DNA of 64,000 nt, from NCBI RefSeq assembly GCF_958450345.1, contig NC_088780.1, positions 163,414,726 to 163,478,725 on the forward strand, read 5' to 3'. The notes beneath the pieces are model-generated. The model had not been told where the DNA came from. It did no database searches and was given only the letters and a program-made list of their open reading frames with translations. This document shows positions 25,798-38,549 of the stretch, piece by piece. The stretch is from Calliphora vicina (taxonomy: Eukaryota; Arthropoda; Insecta; Diptera; Calliphoridae). Each line of letters begins with the position of its first letter. Position 1 is the first letter of the stretch. Both the position numbers and the translations under genes were made by a program.

Positions 25798-28700
25798 TCA
25801 GCAGCAACCAGACTTGGTGTTTTCGACTGGACGCCCTTGATCGATTTTAACTTTGCTGGCATTTTCAGTAGCGCTTGATGGTGGCCCAACACGATTCTTA
25901 ATCTCAGCCGCCATTGTCATGAAGGCCTGCTCCACATTGGTGGCGCTTTTGGCTGAAGTTTCAAGGAATGGAATGCCTAATTGATTTGCATATTCCTGTA
26001 AATAAAAATAAATAAATAAGTTTAAAAAACCATGTGGAATTTTAATACATTTTATCGACTTTTTATTTTCAAAGCCTTTGGAAGTTTTTGAATAATTTTA
26101 CAGAAATTTTAATGTCACCGTATTATAGAAATATATTTCAAATCTGACATCAGCATTACAAAATTTGATGTTTTGATGGTATTAAATTATGATAAACTGC
26201 AGGTTTTCGATACATAGAGAATAGACATAGAGCGGAAACTCTTCTGTCAAAAACCTAGCTCAGTTGTCAAAAACCTAAGTGGTGAGAATGTATTAGTAGA
26301 AAAAACTATGTGAAAACAAAAACAACACTCGTATGTGTGATTATTTTGAGTAATTTTTTGTTTGAGTTTTTTTTCTAGTTTCCGCTCTATGTTTCGATAG
26401 ATGACAATCGATCGATTCAAGAATAATGTGCTGTTTTTCTATAGCGAACGAGTACTTTGAGTGGAAATTTAACATGTGTTTTGTTATTGTAACAAAAACA
26501 AAATGCATGTAAAACGTCCACTCAAAACGCTCACTCGCTATAGAAAAACAGCACATAAGTTTAGACCGAATATTACATTTTGTTTAACCCTGGTAACAAA
26601 TAGTAAATAATTTAATTAATTCAAAAGCATAGATCGGAACCTCTGCTGTCATAGACCTAACGCAGTTGTCAAAAATCTATGTGGAGAGAATGTATTAGTA
26701 AAATAAACTATAAGAAAACAAAAACAACACTCGTATGTGTGATTATTTTGACTAATTTTTTTGTTTGAGTTTCCACTCTATGTAAGTCTCTATCATAGAG
26801 AACATAGAGCGAAAACTCGAAAAAAAACTCAAACAAAAAAAATTACTCAAAAAAGTTACACATACGAGTGTAGTTTTTGTTTTCACATAGTTTTTTTTAC
26901 TAATACATTCTCACCACTTAGGTTTTTGACAACTGAGTTAGGTCTTTGTCAGGAGAGTTTCCGCTCTAAGTGTTTTCTCTATGGTCTCTATGTTCAAAAG
27001 TATCAAAATGGAAATGTGAACAAATTACAAAATGAAAATAATATATATTTCCATCACATACCTGATTATTTTAATTTAAAAATATATAGTTTTAATTATA
27101 AAAATTCACAGTTTAAAATGTATTCAAAATAAATATTGTAATAAAATTTATCTGTGGTAGCAATAATAATGTGAAATTTTTGTTCAGAACATTTATGAAT
27201 ATAAGACCTGCGGTTAGTGCTAACTGTTAGTTAAGTCTTTATTGTTAAAGTCTACTCTAACCATGAACTTTACACAAAACAATTTAATGAGATATTATTA
27301 ATAGAAAAAACTCACCGCAGCTGTAGTATGATCAACCACTTTCTTGGTGGTTAAATCACTTTTGTTGCCCACCAACAACTTATTGACATTTTCACAGGCA
27401 TATCGTTCAATTTCTTCAAGCCATTGCTTAACATTGTTAAAGGATTCCTGATCCGTACAATCGTAAACAACAATAATACCATGAGCACCTCTATAATAAG
27501 AAGATGTAATGGTACGGAAACGCTCTTGGCCAGCAGTATCCCACTAAATAAATAAAACAAAACAAATTTATATATAAATAAATATTTTGTGAAACAAAAA
27601 AACAGACTTACAATTTGCAACTTTATGGTTTTACCATCCAATTCTATGGTTCTAATTTTCTGTAAAGAAAATAATTTTATATTAAAAAATTGTTATTATG
27701 GACAAGGAATTTAGAAAAACTTACAAAATCCACACCAATTGTGCTGATATAACTTTCTGTATATGTGTCGTCAGCAAATCTCAATAAAAGACATGATTTT
27801 CCTACACCAGAATCGCCAATCAAAAGTAATTTGAAAAGATAATCACTGAAAAAATTTTAAAAGTTTGTAATTATTAGTTATTGTTTAGACATTATTATAA
27901 AAAGCTAGAAATTTGTATGTTTATTTAAATACATAATTAGAAATTAAACAAATTTATAGGAATTCATCATGTTTAATTTTATGAGTCATTAATTAGCAAA
28001 AACCACATTTGTGATAAGAGAAAAAAAATGGATTTATGAAAAGGAAATGATATTCAACAAATTCTCAGGAAATGCTATTTAAAATTATCAAAGCATTAAT
28101 ATCTTAAATATATAATGTCGCAAAAGTTTAATTTCGTTTCAAATTTTATATAAATCAACTAAAAAATGCGATTTCATAAGATTAAAAAATAATAGTCTAA
28201 AATTTTATAAATAAAAACTTATTTTTAAAAGTTTATATACTAAGTTTGTTATTCCGTGTGTAATTTTTACATTTTCCATTTGCGACCCCATAATGTACTT
28301 ATATTCGAGATCGTCAATATATGAATTTATACATCAATTTATCAACTATAGTTCTGGTTCGGTTACTATTTAAATTGCATACAATGGCTGAAATATAAGC
28401 AAAAAACCATGACTACCTCGATTTTTTACTTATTTTTGATCTAAATCCGTATTACTAAGTCATTCAAATAGACTGTGTGGATATGTAATGATCAAGGCAA
28501 GGATTTTCATGCACTAAAAATTAAAAATATGCGCTTATAATATGCACTATAAAAAGAGAAAATATGCACTAAAAATGACAAAAATATGCAGTAAAAACAA
28601 GTTTTTTATTTGAAGAATATAAATTTCAGGTCAAAGTTGCAATATATACACATCTGCTCAAAATAATAGATACACCTAATTGGAAAAAATTTAAATGGCG

Positions 28701-31700
28701 GTAACATTGAAAATTTCCTCGCAGGCGTTAAGAATACATCATATTATTAAAATTTCTATCTGGCAATGTCATGTCAGTCAAAAATCTGGCAACTATTTGC
28801 TTTCATGTTGATTTTTAAAAACGAATTTATTTGAATTACAAAAAATTATTTGCTCATAAAAATAGATACACATCAGTAATTTGTAATTTGTTTATATACA
28901 ATTTTTTTTTGTGCAATTTTTTGTTCCTATTTACGTGAAACAGTAAGTATAATTTAAATTTTAGCAACAATTTTATAAAAAATAGGACTCTTTTGAAGAA
29001 AATGGGACGAAATCATCATTGTACCGAAGATGAGAAAAAAATTGTTCAAACGATGAGAAATCAAGGAAAATCATTACGGGAAATAGCAAAGAGCATAGGA
29101 AGATCTTTACATTTTGTGCAAAATGCTTTATCTAAAAAACAAAAAAGAGAAACTCGCGGTAGACCAAAGAAAACCAGTCCAGAAACAGATAGGCGGATCG
29201 TCCTTATGGTTAAAAAAGACCCTTTCATATCATCGAAAGCTATTTGTGCGGAGCTATGTAACGAAATCAGTCCACAAACAGTTCGTCGTCGTCTTTTACA
29301 AGCTAAATTGCCGGGAAGAATTGCCAGAAAAGTGCCACTAATGCGCCAAAAAAATATCAAGACAAGATTAGAATTTGCTAAAGAGCACTTACAATGGTCC
29401 GGGTGTGAAGGCGAAAAAAATGGAGAAATATTTTATGGAGCGACGAAACAAAAATAAATTTGTTTGGAAACGACTGCCAAAGAAATGTACGCCGACCAAA
29501 AGGAAAAGAATTCCACGTTAAATTTACAAAAAAGACGGTAAAACATGGCGTGGGAAACATAATGGTTTGGGGTTGCTTTTCATGGAATGGTGTTGGTCCG
29601 ATATTCCGAATAGAAGATACCATGAATGCTAGTGGGTATAGAGACATATTGGAAAACGTAATGCTTCCATATGCATCGGAAAATATGCCATTAATATGGA
29701 CATTCCAGCAGGACAACGACCCAAAACATAGTTCAAGATTAGTTAAAAACTGGTTCTTGGAGAATAACGTACCTGTTTTAAGCTGGCCCAGCCAATCCCC
29801 TGATTTAAACCCAATAGAAAACTTGTGGAGTGAATTAAAGATAAGGCTTTCGAAGGAAGTTTTCAAAAATAAAGACGATTTATGGGAGAAAACGCAAAAA
29901 ATATGGTACGAGATTCCATTGGAGAAGTGTCAGAACTTGATATCCAGTATGCCCAGAAGAGTGGAGAAAGTTTTACAAAACAAAGGTGGATATACTGGAT
30001 ACTAGCTTTACTTTAATAATAAACTAATTTTTTTAAGATAAAATTTATTAGCTTTTGTTTAATAAGAATTTTTAAAAATGTATCTATTATTATGAGCACC
30101 AAATTTTTCGAAATTTAAGAAATTTAATTTACTTTATAATATTTATTATTAATTATGAAATATTTTGTTTTTGTTTTTTACTCTCCTTTTAACTATAAAT
30201 AAAAATCGACTGAATTTTTTTTATAATTTTACAATATACCATTATTTTTTTTCGTTTTTAAAAAATAAATTTTGGTGTATCTATTATTTTGAGCAGATGT
30301 GTATGTACATTAGGGTGACAGCCGATTTTTTTAGATTTCGAAGAGTGCCGGGTGGAGTATTGTGACACTAGGCCTAAAAGTTAAGTGCTGAAATCGACCG
30401 ACAACAATCGGACAACGATTTCGGGAATCGGAAAGATAAATTGTCAAAAATGATTTTAATTTACTGACTACAAAAATGCATTTGCATAGAAATCCTTGCC
30501 CTAGTAATGATAGACATTTCAAAAACACTTCCAACGACGTATATAACGCCATGGGTCGAAATCGTAAAAAAATACTTTTTTTCACCAAACATTTTTTTTC
30601 GCCCAAATGTTTTTTTTTAAATAGTTGTTTTCAATCTTTATCTTGAAATATACTTTGGTGAATAGTATACAATTTTCAGCTCTCTTACTTGTGTTACACA
30701 TTGTAAAACTGTTTCATTATTTTGAAAAAAAAAAAAATACATTTTTGTGGAACCAAATTTTTAGTAGTAGTTTTTTACAAAAATCGCACCTATTTTTAAA
30801 CCGACTTGACTTATTATCTCTTCCGATAGTCTAGAAATAAAATCTATATAGGGTTACTATTTTCCCAGGACTTTGTTAAATCAGTAAAACCTGCATAGTT
30901 TGTTTCGAAAGAGAAATTGTTCAAATCAGATTGTAGATAAGCAAATTTAAACCACTATTAATGTTTAAATGTTTGTAACCAAACATTTAATTCTGTTGCT
31001 AAAATCGATGGATATAATGGAAGAATTCAATTATGGGCCATCACAACAAATCTGAATATTGTAACTTTAAGAAGAAAACTTATGAAGAAATATCCGACAA
31101 ACCTTTCTAGAATTCCCGAGAAACATTTCCCGCTTAGGAAACCTAAATAGGATCCAAAACTATCTAGGATTTGGAATTTAATTCAACCGAAAAACCGTTA
31201 CGACATAAACAGCCTGTAATTCGAAAAGAAAATCATTAAAATTTGAAAATGTTTTCTTTCGAATCGAAATACACAATAACCCTCCCCCAGAATTAAAAAC
31301 ACATCGAAGGGTTTAGAAAAGCAATAATGAAATTAAATGTACATGCAATACTTCTAAAAATACCTCAAATATTTTTAACTACGAATTAATTAATATTTTC
31401 CATACTTCTTCAATAGCACTAAATTTGCAATTGTGTTTTTTTTTATTTTAATTACGATAAATTTTTTTTAAAAATAACTAATTACTTATATGAATGAGAA
31501 AATGTTAACGCGTAATATTATTGTTTATACTCGTATGATATAAACAATAAATTGGATACTCATATGATTTGATTTGATGACATTGTATAGTAGTAGTCTA
31601 TTAAAATTTCCAACACGTCTACAGCAATTTTGTTAGTTAACAATTATTTTATATAAAAAATACTAGCTATAAATGCTCGTTTAGCAAACAATTTGTTACA

Positions 31701-34700
31701 TATTATAAAAGAAAACGAAAAATTTATCTAAATGACTTTTGCTCTAAAAATCAACGACATTTTCCAAAAGTAAAACTTAGCAAATTTAATAATTTATTTA
31801 ATTTGTATGTTTTAGATTAGAGAAAGTGGAGAAATTTACGTAATAACTAAACACAATAATGATGTGCTGCATCATTATAATATTAAAAAGTTAATAAAAT
31901 TCGGTTAAAATAAAAATGAAACTTTGAGCTGCAAATAGAGCAAATATTGTTATACACATTAAAGAGAAAAAAATGTGTTTCTAAATGCAAAAATTATGAG
32001 ATTTATTTATATAATTTTGTTGTAGTATTTTATGCTTAATCTTTGTTTTTTAAATTTGCAAACATATATTGAGTTCATTTTATTTTTGCTTATCACAAAA
32101 ATTGTATTCGTATAATTTTTAACATATTTTTTAATTTAACACAAATCTGAAAAAGTTTTAAAATATAAAATAGTAAATTTATCAGTTAATGCATTATTTC
32201 TAGCAAAATTATTGTTTTTTGAAACATATTATCAAAACTTTAATAAAAAAAAATATTTTCGGATATGCCAGATACGCTTTCGAGAATTTTGGTATTGAAT
32301 CGGTGAAACAATTATAAAGCTATTCATCAATTTCACAAAAATTAAATAAAAAATTAAACTCTAAATTCACATATCAGAAATTCCAAAAGTAATATTTTCT
32401 TTTCCAAATTACCTTAGTAACAATACTACTTTTGCTTAGTTTTAATATTGATGTCATTGAACTTGTTAAATTTGTCATTGCAATTTCTCTCTAGGGTCAA
32501 TTTCTCACTAAGTAAATGATAAGCTAATTGAGAATAGTCGAAGAGAGAAAACTCATGTTAGAGTGTAATTATTAGACTAATAGAATCCAGATTATTGATG
32601 GGATTTATGGCACAATTATGCAATTTTTGGATTTAAATAGCACACTCGATACTATTTATTCACTTCTTTGCCAGATTCCAGATATGATAATTAAAGTTTG
32701 ATCAAAATCACTATTTGATGACTTCGTTTTGTAAAAAAGGCAATTACGATTATAAAAAGTTTCAAAAATCTACGAGCATGACGATGCCCTCAAGATGTAA
32801 ACAAGTATTATTACGAAGTGTATTTCAACTGAATTGCCATTACTTTTTAGAAAATTATATAAAAATGTTGTCAAGTTACACGATTGACCAGAACGTCCAA
32901 AATATGAAAAATTATTCTTAAAGTTAGTCCAATTTTTAGAAAAAAATGGCTATGTTAGAAAAAGAAATTGGGGTCGCTCACAAGATTTGTCTACCAAATG
33001 TTACTGTTTGGTGTGTATTTTCTCCATTATCGCGTATCGCCTAGACCTACAGATCAATGATAAACAATTTCTGTTTGAGGTTTAAGCTCGACGGAGCTAC
33101 GTACAATAATATTTCCTAGACAATAGAATCTACACTCCGTAACTACCAGAGTCTCACTCGGCTGAAGATTGTCAACTCACCGACAGCTGTATCAAACGGT
33201 ATGTTTTACGCCAGCAAAAACATTGGACATCAGAACTTTTACAAAAACAACATAATAGACATTCTGCATAAATGCTTTGAGCGAATTTCCACCACTCAAG
33301 CGGCGTTGAGGTTATGATTTTCAAGTGCAAATCGAACGTCAGTCATCATAACTTAGGCCATAGCTCAAATTATCTATGCGTACCCAAGATCATTGAAAAT
33401 GGGACATATTGAACCGATTTTAAGCGTCAAATTTAGGAATATATAGATAGAATTTTGACTGGACTATAAATAAACATTTTACACCCGCTTGTTAGCTTAC
33501 TAGCATACAAACGTACAAATGTTTCATTAAATAAAATTATGATTGTCTGGTTTTTATTATTAAATAGGCTGTTATAAATTACTTTAAATGTGAACCAGTT
33601 AACATGTGTATCATAAATGGGAAAACGTCTAAACATTTCAGAAAAGATTTAGCTGCTGTTAATAATTGGGACAAACTGCACCTGAAAGTCATTTTCAATG
33701 GCTCAATAAAAAGGACTCCAGCGATGAGGTAATAAACATAATCCTATTGCAAAGAGTTTGAAATACTGTTTTATTACATGAAAAGTATCACTATCATATT
33801 TGATTCATGAATTTTCTATAAATAACTACGTTTTTCGGCAAGTTATTTAAAACATAACTAAAATGTGAAAATCTTTAATTGCACTGAACAGAAGAAATTG
33901 TATAAGGAAACCTTCGTTTTTTACAATCATTAAAAAACTGTTGTTTGTCCTTGATAACATAGTCCTTGAAACTTTACATGTAATTTTATATACGGCAAAC
34001 CTTAAGATGAATAAAATACACAAATTAATTTTATTAACAAAGAGAAAAAAATAATAACTACCACGATCATCAAACAGATCATTAAAAATTCATATCTGAT
34101 GTTTAGAAAAAATGCAATTTGTAATGAAAAATCAACTTTACAAATAATACATTACCTGAAAACAAATTGAAAACAAAAAAACAACAAAATTAACATAGAA
34201 AAAACAACACAAAGTGATTACGTATGAAAGTCAAAACGAGAGGCCAAATACAACAAATACAGTATTACCAACCAGTGTTTTTGTTGTTGCTACTATACAA
34301 CAACTTGGATGGATGGATGGTATGAAGAAGTAGAGAAAAAAAAACAATGAACAAAAAACTTATACACCATATACCAGGCGAACAGAAAAGCAAACAAAAA
34401 CGAAATGCTAGCTAGACGTAAGCCCGTGACTCATCCGCCCCTTAATAGAGTTCTTTTCTTTATGTACTTTATTATTTTTATTTAGCAAATAAGTACAACT
34501 TGTTTTTTAATGCAATGTGGAAGAAAATACATTAAAAATAATTGGGAACAAAGGTTTAATTTTGTGTTAGATACAAAAATACACCATTTTCAAAAGAATG
34601 AGATTAACATTTTATCAGAATTAAAAAGCTCCCATTAAATAAATAAAAAAAAGTATGTATTACACAGCCAGTCACCGCAAAAAATACAAACACACACAAA

Positions 34701-35073
34701 GGAATCGGGGAGGGGGTGTCGGTTGTAGAAGTGGTGTTATTATTGAATGCATTTAAACTATGTACAACATCCCTTTGTTAAATTATTGGTAACCTTTAAT
34801 GTTGTTATTGTAGTTATCTAAATATTGTAGGGGTCGTTTTTGTTCCATTACACATACTAAAAAAGGGAGTGGGCCGTCGCCGTCGTTCATACACTTCATC
34901 AGCATACAACAACACAAATAAACTATGAATATCAAAAAATGACGTCGCAAAATACCTATTTTTTCGTATCATTCTTTCATTTCTTTTTTTGACCCGACTA
35001 AAACAATGAAAATTTTCGTTTTTTTATGACTGTTTCAAGTTTCAACTTACTATTCTGGATTTATAGCTGACAT
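25798..35073 (-). CDS. Rab1: Rab1 small GTPase, complete, five coding exons
   Basis: Rab1 drives ER-to-Golgi vesicle tethering and acts on the cytosolic face of those membranes. Coding exons (minus strand): 35051-35073, 27725-27845, 27612-27659, 27316-27543 and 25798-25995. All junctions are GT..AG, and the sum is exactly 205 codons plus TGA, the usual Rab1 length. Visible are MSAINPEYDYLFK, the P-loop GDSGVGKS, the effector region YISTIGVDF, the switch-[11 protein letters not shown], the base-binding NKSD, ETSAK, and the C-terminal SGCC double cysteine for geranylgeranylation. Intron 1 is 7.2 kb and carries a Tc1-like element and repeats; intron 4 (25996-27315) carries at least four MITEs. 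The protein looks intact despite these insertions. The closest alternative, Rab8/Rab10/Rab35, would differ in the [16 protein letters not shown] and C-terminal segments. Confidence 0.97.
26213..26401. mobile_element. MITE of the CATAGAGCGG family in Rab1 intron 4
   Basis: Ends catagagcggaaact and agtttccgctctatg; internal cctaagtggtgagaatgta and caacactcgtatgtgtga are shared with the other copies. About 190 bp. Confidence 0.85.
26427..26555. mobile_element. Near-perfect fold-back MITE in Rab1 intron 4
   Basis: TGTGCTGTTTTTCTATAGCG at the left is mirrored at the right; the whole 129 bp folds on itself. TAA flanks both ends (26424-26426 and 26556-26558), as in Harbinger-type insertions. Confidence 0.85.
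26628..26782. mobile_element. Second CATAGAGCGG-family MITE in Rab1 intron 4
   Basis: A diverged copy (catagatcggaacct...gtttccactctatg) in the same orientation as 26213-26401, sharing caacactcgtatgtgtga. Confidence 0.8.
26794..26983. mobile_element. Third CATAGAGCGG-family MITE in Rab1 intron 4
   Basis: An inverted copy relative to the previous two, with catagagaacatagagcg at the left and gtttccgctctaag...ctctatg at the right. The ORF at 26761-27132 runs across it and is not a gene. Confidence 0.82.
28649..30301 (+). mobile_element. Tc1-like transposon with double terminal repeats
   Basis: Perfect 28-bp outer inverted repeats begin CACATCTGCTCAAAATAATA (28649-28676 and 30274-30301), with TA on both sides. 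A second, related inner pair (gctcataaaaatagatacac at 28853, gtatctattattatgagcac at 30080) gives the IR/DR arrangement known from some Tc1-like elements. The element is 1653 bp and contains one transposase gene with a single frameshift. Confidence 0.95.
28993..30005 (+). pseudogene. Tc1-family (DD34E) transposase, one frameshift
   Basis: The first frame (28993-29457) carries the paired helix-turn-helix DNA-binding region ([32 protein letters not shown]) with an AT-hook-like RGRPKK between. The second frame carries the catalytic core: ILWSDETK (first Asp), [11 protein letters not shown] (second Asp), and [11 protein letters not shown] (Glu), spaced 34 residues after the second Asp. The second frame is open upstream of 29460 and includes WRNILWSDE, so a single-base indel near the run of seven A at 29414-29420 explains the break. 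All three catalytic residues are present; the length of about 340 residues is normal for Tc1. The copy looks young but is not functional as it stands. Confidence 0.93.
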
Positions 35074-37472
35074 TTTGTTGTCCTGTTGGTTTTTTTCCTT
35101 TCTTACAGTTGGCGTTTGGTTGGCTTAATTAAAATTTTATTAAATATGAACTTTTTTTTAATAAATTATTAACTTTTCTTTTATCTGAAAGTTCTCGCAC
35201 AATATATTTTCTACGTATTTTTTTTCTTCTCTTTGCAAGTCTTGCAAATCACTCTTTTTTCTTTCGTTTTTTGTCACCGTTTGACGTGGACAATATTATA
35301 TTTAATTTTATATTGCGTGTGGAAATTTTTAGGAATTTTAAAAGGCGTTTACGTTAAATAACTGAATTTATATTAAAATATTATTTTATTGTTTTTTCTC
35401 TATTATTTAAAACGTAATTATCAAAAAAAGTTAACTTTTTGTCGAAAGCAAATTTTTTCCAACAAAAAAGATGGCGACGACTTACACATCACCGTCAGTA
35501 GTGGTGCTTAAGTAAAAAGTAATCAGTTAAATGAAAGTAGTCGGTACTCATTTGTAACTAATCGATAACATTTTGTTATAAATAAGGGCAAAATAATAGC
35601 AAAATAGCAAATTTATGTGGAAAATATGGTACATTATAAATCTAGTATTGTATTTTATCTTTAATTTAATAATTTGTAAATAACTTATTACTTGGGGGTT
35701 ACACGATCAAGTTTTGCCTTTCAAGTTTTAATACACTCACACTTTTTTACTAATACACTCACACTTTTAAGAATTGAAACGAACTTGCATTCAATTTCAC
35801 ATTCAAGTTGGTTTTCAATTTTTCATTCAAGAAAACAGCTGATTACATTTTTATGTCCAATTTGTACTAAAATTGTTTTCAAGTTGCGTGCTGCCTACGT
35901 CACCGCTTTCAATTTTTATAAATTTTGACAAACAGTATATGTAAAAGACTATCAGAAAAACTTGATCGTGTGGCTGCAGTGTTAAATAGTATGATTTTTT
36001 TCATAAATAAAATCTAGAAGTCATTAAAAAAATATTTCAATTTTCAAAAATGTTTTCTTGGAAATTTTTTATTTTTTTATGATTTTCAGCTACAAGATTA
36101 TGCTGGAATTTACTGCATTTTTTGAAGACGATAAAATGCTCTAATGTTAATGTATGTTGAATAATATTTTTTACGATTCAGACTTTTTGATACATCTTGA
36201 AAAAATGGGGAATATAGGGCTGTTCTACAAAAATATTTCAACTAAATCATCAACAAATTTGTGTAAAAAGCAAAAATTGTGTAATTAATTAATAAATAGT
36301 ATTTAAGTTATTTTAGGCAGTTTCCGAATAATTTTTAATAAATTTGTTGCAATTGAATTAAGTGAAGTACACAGAAAAAATCTTAAATATTATTAATTTT
36401 GTAGTTGTAATTAATTAAAATAAAAAATACCTATAACTGCTTTTATATAAATTAAAAAAAACATAATTTTATTTAAATTTTTATTTTTTCATAAAAATTT
36501 ATATTGATACGTTATTTTGGTTTTAGAAAACAACAATTCAATATAACGTCACACACGTGTGTGCTTTGAAAAAATCATTTTTTTTGCTATTGGTTACGGT
36601 AACACTGGCGGTTTGAAAACGCAAAATTTTTAGCGTTTTCGTTTGTCAGAACATCTGTTTGGCGTTTTCAAATCGAAAACGCAAAATTTTAGCGATATGC
36701 GCTTTTCAGAACATGAGCGTATTTCTAGTGTCATTGTAATTCAGATTTGAATATTTTGTTTCAGTATCTCAAGTAGTTTTCATTTTAGGTGACGATATGA
36801 ACATGTTCTTATTCTGAATAAAAGAGTTTGGGAAATAAGTCATGTTCGATGAATAATATTTATTAAAAAATTCATTCCAATTATGAATTTATTTTTTCTG
36901 TGTATGACTCATTTTTTATTAGATACCTAATGAGGCAATTTTATGAATCTTGTGCGTTTTATACAAACTGCTAGTATTCTTACTGCGAGTGTAACATTGC
37001 GACTAGCTAAAGATAAATCAATAACTATCTCCATTAATAGGGTTTTCCAACAAATAATAATTGTACGCTGCAACTCAACTCAAACATAATTTCCTAAAAT
37101 TTATTTAAATAATTTTTCATTTTACTGGATTATAATTTTATATATAATACATATATTTGATTAAGTTAACAATATTAATATTTAAATATTTGAACGATTT
37201 TTTTGGGAATCCATTATCGCTTCATTAGTTCATTCGTTATTTTTATGCACATGATTACGGCAGAGTTGTAATACGGATTTGGTAAAAATAATTGCTTTCA
37301 GGAGATTTACAGTACGAGCAAATTAAATCAAGATTCGATATTGAGGCCTATTTTAAGAGTATATATATATAATTTAAAGAAACAGTGGAAAGGGTATATA
37401 ATGACACGCACATATACACATACACACAATGGAATGATGGACCACTACTGTACGCAACATATAAAATCCTTT
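35074..37472. other. Upstream region of Rab1 and 3' flank of AP-2 sigma
   Basis: Just above the Rab1 start the sequence is T-rich and includes the Rab1 5' UTR and promoter; a aagatggcgacg block at 35469-35480 is the only GC-rich spot near a likely promoter. The rest is AT-rich with a possible MITE at 35701-35971. Confidence 0.55.
35701..35971. mobile_element. Possible MITE
   Basis: ACACGATCAAGTTTT at the left is mirrored by AAAACTTGATCGTGT (one extra base) at the right. No target duplication seen. Inside, cactcacacttttt is repeated at 35743 and 35757. Confidence 0.55.
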
Positions 37473-38039
37473 TTACTCCAGTGAATTTAGAGTTAATAGT
37501 TGTTTTAAGACTTTGGTTTGTGATGTTTCACGTATCTCGCCGGCGAGGAACATTTCATCGACCACGGTGTATACTTTGTAGAAGTTGAACACCAAATCTA
37601 ATTCACACACATTGTGGAAATACTCATTAAGAACTTCTACGAAGTTGTGTATGGCCTCCAAGTAGCAAAGATTATTATCATTAACATCCACACATATGCA
37701 AAAGTAGAGACCCGCATAACGACGATAAACAATTTTAAAGTTACGGAACTGAAAGTGATTAAAACATTAATAAATCCTAAGATTATTTCATATGTTGATT
37801 TTGAATGTACCTCTACAAAGTTCGTGTGTTTGGCATCCCTCACTGTAACCACTGCATGCACCTCTTCGATTAGTTTTTGTTTTTCATCGTCATCAAAGTT
37901 CATATACCATTTGGCCAAACGGGTCTTGCCTGCACGGTTTTGTATTAAAATGAAGCGTATCTATTGCGGACATATAAAATTAATATTCAAAAGTATATTA
38001 AATAATATTAAAGGGCGTATTTTTACCATTTTTCAGCAG
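37473..38039 (-). CDS. AP-2sigma: AP-2 complex sigma subunit, complete, three coding exons
   Basis: This is the small chain of the AP-2 clathrin adaptor, which selects cargo at the plasma membrane for endocytosis. Coding exons (minus strand): 38037-38039, containing only the ATG; 37811-37960; and 37473-37748. Together they give 142 codons plus TAA, the exact length of the family. The protein begins MIRFILIQNRAGKTRLAKWY, continues through the longin-type fold (RNFKIVYRRYAGLYFC, CYLEAIHNFVEVL) and ends LLTLNSLE. Donors are GTAAAA after the ATG and GTACATTC after exon 2; acceptors are AATAG and TTTCAG. AP-1 sigma would be longer and differ in the YRRYAGLYFC region. The gene is divergent from the isomerase gene starting at 38550, leaving a shared upstream region of about 510 bp. 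Confidence 0.96.
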
Positions 38040-38549
38040 GAAATTTGTTTTGTTTTCTAACTGTGGAAAAAATTACACTTCACTTGCTCTCTGCAAATTG
38101 ATAAAAAAAATCTTTCTACTCATGCAGAGATGCCAAAAATCGTAGTATGGTTACTTGCAATCGCCAGAGTTGTATAAATAGTTGTGATAAGAAAATGGCT
38201 CATATGAGCCGGACTGTTTCTACTACTACTTTTTTGCAACTGTAAGCTCAAATGGCTCATTATGAGCAGCTCAAATGAGCAAAACTATTTTTTGATATTG
38301 ATTTTTTCGTAATGAGAATGGGGGGCCTTCAAACCAATCCAACCCAAGATGTATTAAATATGCCTTGATCAAACCCATAAGTAATACACGGAATGTGTGT
38401 GTAAAGCGTTTGACGTTTGCCAGATGAGCCGGAGTGTTAATACTACTGCTTTTTTGCAACTGTTAGCATAATAAATAATATACAATTCTTATATACTACA
38501 AGTTGGCAGATTTCTTTTTTACTTGCAATAGACAAAAACAAACGGAAAG
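38040..38549. promoter_or_regulatory. Shared divergent upstream region of AP-2 sigma and Idi
   Basis: About 510 bp lies between the two start codons, so both promoters must be here unless upstream exons exist. A 46-bp block (atgagccgga-tgtt through cttttttgcaactgt) is duplicated at 38201-38246 and 38421-38466. A ttgtataaatag TATA-like box occurs at 38170. No promoter element is proven. Confidence 0.55.

Larger units (their letters stand above)
28228..30690 (+). mobile_element. Diverged mini-me copy split by a Tc1-like insertion
   Basis: The left part resembles the mini-me core (tttgttattccg, cgaccccataatgta, atttttgatctaaatccg) to about 28490. The right part resumes at about 30430 with the cacttccaacgacgtatata and gggtcgaaatcg blocks and finishes gctctcttacttgtg at 30690; the terminal hairpin is lost. 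The Tc1-like element at 28649-30301 lies between, together with tandem-like atatgcactaaaaa blocks at 28508-28600. Confidence 0.7.
27846..35050 (-). other. Rab1 intron 1
   Basis: A 7.2-kb intron between the 23-bp first coding exon and the P-loop exon. It contains the split mini-me copy and Tc1-like element (28228-30690), a TAGGG-type remnant near 30848-31147, a dispersed repeat at 31211-31286 and another at about 32970-33430 that shares a segment with 44190-44290. The remainder is AT-rich and featureless. Confidence 0.8.

Noticed and set aside
26341..27132. ORFs in Rab1 intron 4
   Set aside because: They run across MITEs and share their repeated sequence; no independent coding signal.
29061..29866. 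Minus-strand ORFs across the Tc1-like element
   Set aside because: They are shadows of the transposase, which has all its catalytic motifs on the plus strand.
37614..38060. 148-residue plus-strand ORF over AP-2 sigma
   Set aside because: It is antisense to two verified AP-2 sigma exons; no domain and no splice logic.
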